Part shown: one piece after another, positions 59,459 to 64,000 of the stretch | Layout: every line of letters starts with the position of its first letter | Numbering within the stretch: position 1 is the stretch's first letter | Assembly: GCA_035645145.1 (NCBI GenBank) | Contig: DASQNC010000025.1 | Span: forward strand, 248,001-312,000 | Reading direction: 5' to 3' | DNA: 64,000 nucleotides | Source of the DNA: Azospirillaceae bacterium | GTDB lineage: Bacteria > Pseudomonadota > Alphaproteobacteria > Azospirillales > Azospirillaceae | Translations under genes and position numbers: made by a program | Notes under the pieces: generated by a model | What the model was told of the DNA's origin: nothing | Database searches by the model: none | What the model saw: the letters and a program-made list of their open reading frames with translations, nothing else

Positions 59459-60061
59459 ATGGCCTTCGAGCTTCCGCCGCTGCCCTATGCCCACGACGCG
59501 CTGGGACCCTACATGTCCAGGGAAACGCTCGAGTTCCACCACGACAAGCACCACCAGACCTATGTCACGGCGCTGAACAACCTCATCAAGGACACCCCGA
59601 TGGCCGGGATGAGCCTCGAGGAAGTGTGCAAGGCGTCGTACGGGGATCCGTCCAAGCAGGCCATCTTCAACAACGCCGGCCAGCACTGGAACCACACCCT
59701 GTTCTGGCCGTCGATGAAGAAGAACGGCGGCGGCGCCATGCCGTCGGAGTTGGAAAACCGGATCAAGAGCGACTTCGGATCGGTCGACGCGTTCAAGGAG
59801 GCCTTCACCCAGGCCGGCCTGACGCAGTTCGGCAGCGGCTGGGCCTGGCTGGTCGTCGACAACGGCAAGCTCACCTGCGCGAAGACGCCGAACGGCGAAA
59901 ACCCGATGGTTCAGGGCAAGCACGTCCTGCTCGGATGCGATGTGTGGGAGCACTCCTACTACATCGACTACCGCAACCGCCGGGCGGACTACCTGAAGGC
60001 CTTCCTCGACAATCTGGTGAACTGGGAATTCGTGGCCCAGCGCCTGGCCGCCGCCAAGTAA
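59459..60061 (+). CDS. sodB: Superoxide dismutase (Fe type)
   Basis: Converts superoxide to oxygen and hydrogen peroxide in the cytoplasm. The 200-residue product has the four metal ligands: His27 (EFHHDKHHQTY), His79 (GQHWNHTLFW), and Asp/His in CDVWEHSYYIDYRN. The Gln in AGQHWNH, together with length and overall wording, favours the iron form. AGAGGAA lies a few bases before the ATG. A strong terminator follows, so the gene is probably monocistronic. Confidence 0.96.
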   Translation: MAFELPPLPYAHDALGPYMSRETLEFHHDKHHQTYVTALNNLIKDTPMAGMSLEEVCKASYGDPSKQAIFNNAGQHWNHTLFWPSMKKNGGGAMPSELENRIKSDFGSVDAFKEAFTQAGLTQFGSGWAWLVVDNGKLTCAKTPNGENPMVQGKHVLLGCDVWEHSYYIDYRNRRADYLKAFLDNLVNWEFVAQRLAAAK

Positions 60062-60091
60062 GGCCGGCTGCTGCCCGTCCAGGACAACAAG

Positions 60092-60114
60092 AGGGGCCCT
60101 TCGGGGCCCCTTTC
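60092..60114 (+). terminator. Rho-independent terminator of sodB
   Basis: A perfect 8-bp stem (60092-60099 with 60104-60111) with a TTCG loop is followed by T's. It begins 30 bases after the sodB stop. Confidence 0.85.
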
Positions 60115-60163
60115 ACTTGCAGCCACCGGCTTGCCGTCGGCCGGGGGCAACCGTCCGGAACGC

Positions 60164-60541
60164 TTAGGTCGGGAAAAGGGCGGCCGCGACCTTCCGACCC
60201 TCGGACAACAGGACATTGTACGTCCGGCAGGCGGCTCCCGTGTCCATCACGTCAACCACGATGCCCCCGTCGCGAAGGGTTTGACGCAGGACCCGCGGCA
60301 GCAACTGCATTCGCGGGCCACTGCCCAGCAACAGAACCTCCACCTCGTCCTTCCGGTCCAGGACCGGCCCGAAGTGGTCGGCCGCGAGCTGGGCGAAAGC
60401 GGCGGGTGCGGCCCAGGCCATCACATCGCCGGGAAACACGATCATGGCGTGCCGGTAGACCGTTCCCGACACCCGGAACAGGCCGGGGCCGTAGCTGTCG
60501 ATGACCTTGCGGTCGGCCGGAATGATGGGTGTGACGTCCAT
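60164..60541 (-). CDS. Mth938-like domain protein (NDUFAF3 homologue)
   Basis: A 125-residue single-domain protein of the Mth938/DUF498 family: IDSYGPGLFRVSGTVYRHAMIVFPG, VEVLLLGSG and VDVMDTGAACRTYNVLLSEGRKVAAALFP. The human relative NDUFAF3 helps assemble respiratory complex I, and in alphaproteobacteria the gene commonly sits by secD/secF. Here it follows secD by 72 bases on the same strand, with no secF between. A role in membrane-protein assembly is inferred, not shown. Confidence 0.88.
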   Translation of the reverse strand: MDVTPIIPADRKVIDSYGPGLFRVSGTVYRHAMIVFPGDVMAWAAPAAFAQLAADHFGPVLDRKDEVEVLLLGSGPRMQLLPRVLRQTLRDGGIVVDVMDTGAACRTYNVLLSEGRKVAAALFPT

Positions 60542-60613
60542 GTGCGTCTCCCTCCCGAATTGGCGGCTCCGAGGACGGCTTCAAAATGCCCCCCGCCCCC
60601 GGGTGCGCCCCCC

Positions 60614-62179
<1,566 letters not shown>

Positions 62180-62195
62180 GGAGGAGGCGCCGTCT

Positions 62196-62639
62196 TTACT
62201 GCTGCTTGCCGCGGCCGAAGACCTTGATCAGGCCCGAACCGACTTTGGAAGCCGGGGGCGCGGCGGGCGTCGGCGCGGCGGGTTCCGCCGCGGCATCGTC
62301 GCCCTTGCCGCCACCCTTGGCGGGCTCGGTCTTCGCCAGGACGGCCGAGATGGTCGGCTTCAGAATGCGCACGCGCACGCCTTCGGCGATCTCCACGGTC
62401 ACCTCGTCGTCGGCACCGACCTTCACGACGGAGCCGACGATGCCGCCGCCCGTCACCACGCGGTCGCCCCGCCGCAGTGCTTCCAGCATTGCCTTGTGCT
62501 CGCGCATCTTCTTCTGCTGCGGCCGCAGCAGAAGGAAATAGAAGACGACGAAGATCAGGAGCAGCGGCAGGAACTGCATGATCTCGACGCCCCCGGGGGC
62601 GGCACCGGCGGCCTGTGCATAGGCGGTGGATACCAACAT
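62196..62639 (-). CDS. yajC: Preprotein translocase subunit YajC
   Basis: Small inner-membrane accessory of SecDF. The 147-residue product has one transmembrane helix (about residues 20-40; LPLLLIFVVFYFLLLRPQQKK, the signature), then GDRVVTGGGIVGSVVKV. An unusually long Ala/Pro/Lys-rich C-terminal tail extends beyond the usual 110 residues. GGAGA lies about six bases before the ATG at 62639. It is the first gene of yajC-secD-Mth938. Confidence 0.94.
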   Translation of the reverse strand: MLVSTAYAQAAGAAPGGVEIMQFLPLLLIFVVFYFLLLRPQQKKMREHKAMLEALRRGDRVVTGGGIVGSVVKVGADDEVTVEIAEGVRVRILKPTISAVLAKTEPAKGGGKGDDAAAEPAAPTPAAPPASKVGSGLIKVFGRGKQQ

Positions 62640-62841
62640 TCTCGTCTCCAATGCGTGCGAACCCCGGCCTGGATATGGGGTCTGACGCTTGTCTCAAGGC
62701 GGGCGGACTATAGCCATCCGGGCCCCGCTTGCAAATGCAACGCGACGGCCCGCCCCATCCAGGCCGCGGTTGCCGGAGGCGCGGCCTGTGGCTACGGTCG
62801 CCGGACAACGCCGACGAAACCCGCCCAAAGTGCATCAACAG

Positions 62842-63708
62842 ATGACCGACGGTTCCAACACCGACCTGACGGTTCTTCTCTCCCGCATCGCCGACGCGCT
62901 GGAGAGGATCGCCCCGCCCGCGCCGCGTCCGCCGACCCTCGAAGGGGCCGACGCGTTCGTCTGGCATTCGAACCCCGACCGTCTGGATTCGGTGGCCAGG
63001 GTGAACCGCGTCGAACTTGGGCTATTGCAGGGGGTCGAGCGGCAGCGGGATACCCTGCTGGAGAACACGCGCCGCTTTGCCGCCGGCCTGCCTGCCAACA
63101 ACGCGCTCCTTTGGGGTGCCCGTGGCATGGGCAAGAGTTCGCTGGTCAAGGCCGTGCATGCGCAGGTCTGCGAGGAACGCCCGGGATCCCTCGCCCTGGT
63201 CGAGATCGCGCGCGAGGACATTCCCGCGCTGCCCCGCCTTCTGGGCCATCTGCGCGCGCAACCGCGGCGCTGTGTCCTGTTCTGCGACGACCTGTCCTTC
63301 GCCGGCGAGGATGCGACCTACAAATCGTTGAAGGCCGTCCTGGACGGTGGCGTCGAGGGGCGGCCGGAGAACGTCGTCTTCTACGCCACCTCCAACCGCC
63401 GGCATCTGATGCCGCGCGAGATGATCGAGAACGAACGCTCGACGGCGATCAACCCGGCCGAGGCGATCGAGGAAAAGGTCAGCCTGTCCGACCGCTTCGG
63501 GTTGTGGCTGGGCTTCCACAACTGCGACCAGGACACCTTCTTCGCGATGGTCGAGGGCTATGCCGCGCGTTTCGGCCTGGACCTGCCGCCCGAGGAACTG
63601 CACGCGCAGGCGGTGGAATGGTCGGTGACCCGCGGCAGCCGATCGGGACGCGTTGCCTGGCAATTCATCCACGACCTGGCCGGGCGGCTGGGCAAGCGGC
63701 TGGCGTAG
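62842..63708 (+). CDS. DUF815 family AAA-type ATPase
   Basis: P-loop ATPase of unknown role, 288 residues. Walker A is GARGMGKSS at about residue 93, the Walker B-like stretch is RRCVLFCDDLSF, and FYATSNRRHLMPREM is the sensor-1 region typical of DUF815. The IVYRTNR-like EEKVSLSDRFGLWLGF completes the family pattern. I chose the ATG at 62842; a GTG at 62830 is in frame. It is divergent from yajC and convergent with the M23 peptidase gene, a common alphaproteobacterial neighbourhood. Confidence 0.88.
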   Translation: MTDGSNTDLTVLLSRIADALERIAPPAPRPPTLEGADAFVWHSNPDRLDSVARVNRVELGLLQGVERQRDTLLENTRRFAAGLPANNALLWGARGMGKSSLVKAVHAQVCEERPGSLALVEIAREDIPALPRLLGHLRAQPRRCVLFCDDLSFAGEDATYKSLKAVLDGGVEGRPENVVFYATSNRRHLMPREMIENERSTAINPAEAIEEKVSLSDRFGLWLGFHNCDQDTFFAMVEGYAARFGLDLPPEELHAQAVEWSVTRGSRSGRVAWQFIHDLAGRLGKRLA

Positions 63709-63742
63709 GGATCGGATCATCCCCCGCCGGGAAGCCGGTGCC

Positions 63743-63770
63743 GGACGGTCAGCTTGCCCGCTGACCGTCC
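63743..63770. terminator. Hairpin overlapping the end of the M23 gene
   Basis: A perfect 11-bp inverted repeat (63743-63753 with 63760-63770) with a 6-base loop spans the last codons and stop of the M23 gene and follows the DUF815 gene by 34 bases. It could end transcription from that gene. No T-tract is seen. Confidence 0.45.
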
Positions 63771-64000
63771 ATGTGCTCCATCGGATTGACCGCCCGGCTG
63801 CCGCGCCGGACCTCGAAGTGCAACTGGGGAGAGGTCACCCCGCCCGACTGTCCGACCGTTCCGATGGCCTGCCCCCGCGTGACGCGCTGGTTGCGCTCGA
63901 CCTTGATCTCGTCCAGGTGGGCATAGGCCGTCATCCAGCCGTCGGCGTGGCGGATCAGCACCAGGTTTCCGAACCCGCGCAGCTCGTTGCCGGCGTAGGC
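63749..64000 (-). CDS. M23 family metallopeptidase, C-terminal part
   Basis: The C-terminal 83 residues of a LytM/NlpD-type domain, cut by the window edge: FGNLVLIRHADGWMTAYAHLDEI, QRVTRGQAIGTVGQSGG and the final metal-site motif LHFEVRRGSRAVNPMEHM. Such proteins cleave peptidoglycan, or as NlpD-like activators switch on amidases, in the envelope. The visible part keeps His in AYAHLD and LHFEV, but the first metal ligands are outside the window, so activity cannot be judged. Confidence 0.88.
   Translation of the reverse strand, partial: AYAGNELRGFGNLVLIRHADGWMTAYAHLDEIKVERNQRVTRGQAIGTVGQSGGVTSPQLHFEVRRGSRAVNPMEHMDGQRAS

Overview
This is a GC-rich stretch of alphaproteobacterial chromosome. 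The gene order (tpiA-secG-pyrG-kdsA; ppiD-trpDC-moaC-moeA; lexA-comEC-gltX-gltA-lpxB; dnaE-rpsB-tsf-pyrH-frr-uppS-cdsA-dxr-rseP-bamA-skp-fabZ-lpxAIB; proS-lolC-lolD; ssb/uvrA; yajC-secD-Mth938) resembles Rhodospirillales, perhaps Azospirillaceae. That placement is inferred from recognised proteins and gene order, not from a search. Nearly all genes are housekeeping. I see no phage, transposase, CRISPR array, tRNA or rRNA.

Layout. 1-4020 (minus): kdsA, pyrG, secG, tpiA. 4189-9651 (plus): ppiD, then an overlapping trpD-trpC-moaC-moeA run. 9748-18886 is an accessory block between moeA and lexA: a secreted RTX-like protein with its own AT-rich promoter, then a histidine-utilisation operon (hutH-hutU-hutI-hutG-ridA) with its divergent repressor hutC and a candidate HutC operator. 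19056-25060: lexA (with a GTTC-N7-GTTC type SOS box), comEC on the other strand, gltX, gltA and a small membrane ORF.

25098-46660 is almost entirely minus strand. Read in its own direction it runs proS, lolC, lolD, a dienelactone-hydrolase-like gene, dnaE, rpsB, tsf, pyrH, frr, uppS, cdsA, dxr, rseP, bamA, skp, fabZ, lpxA, lpxI, lpxB. It combines translation, isoprenoid and phospholipid precursor supply, outer-membrane assembly, lipoprotein export and lipid A synthesis. lpxD, often found between skp and fabZ, is not here.

46789-56087: a small secreted protein, an AzgA-type purine permease, a PAS-GGDEF-EAL protein, ssb and uvrA (divergent around an SOS box lying in the spacer of a strong uvrA promoter), and trmFO. 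56321-64000: a frame-damaged ridA homologue, an SDR, an NDUFAF6-like protein, an HpnC-like protein, Fe-SOD, an Mth938/NDUFAF3-like protein, secD, yajC, a DUF815 ATPase and the C-terminus of an M23 peptidase. secF is missing from its usual place after secD.

I found no convincing undescribed multi-gene system. The points most worth checking are the adjacent perfect hairpins at 45179-45276, the secF and lpxD gaps, the altered DnaE active-site loop, the cdsA start with no ATG, the broken ridA, the NDUFAF3/NDUFAF6-like pair beside secD-yajC, and the RTX gene with a palindrome in its promoter.
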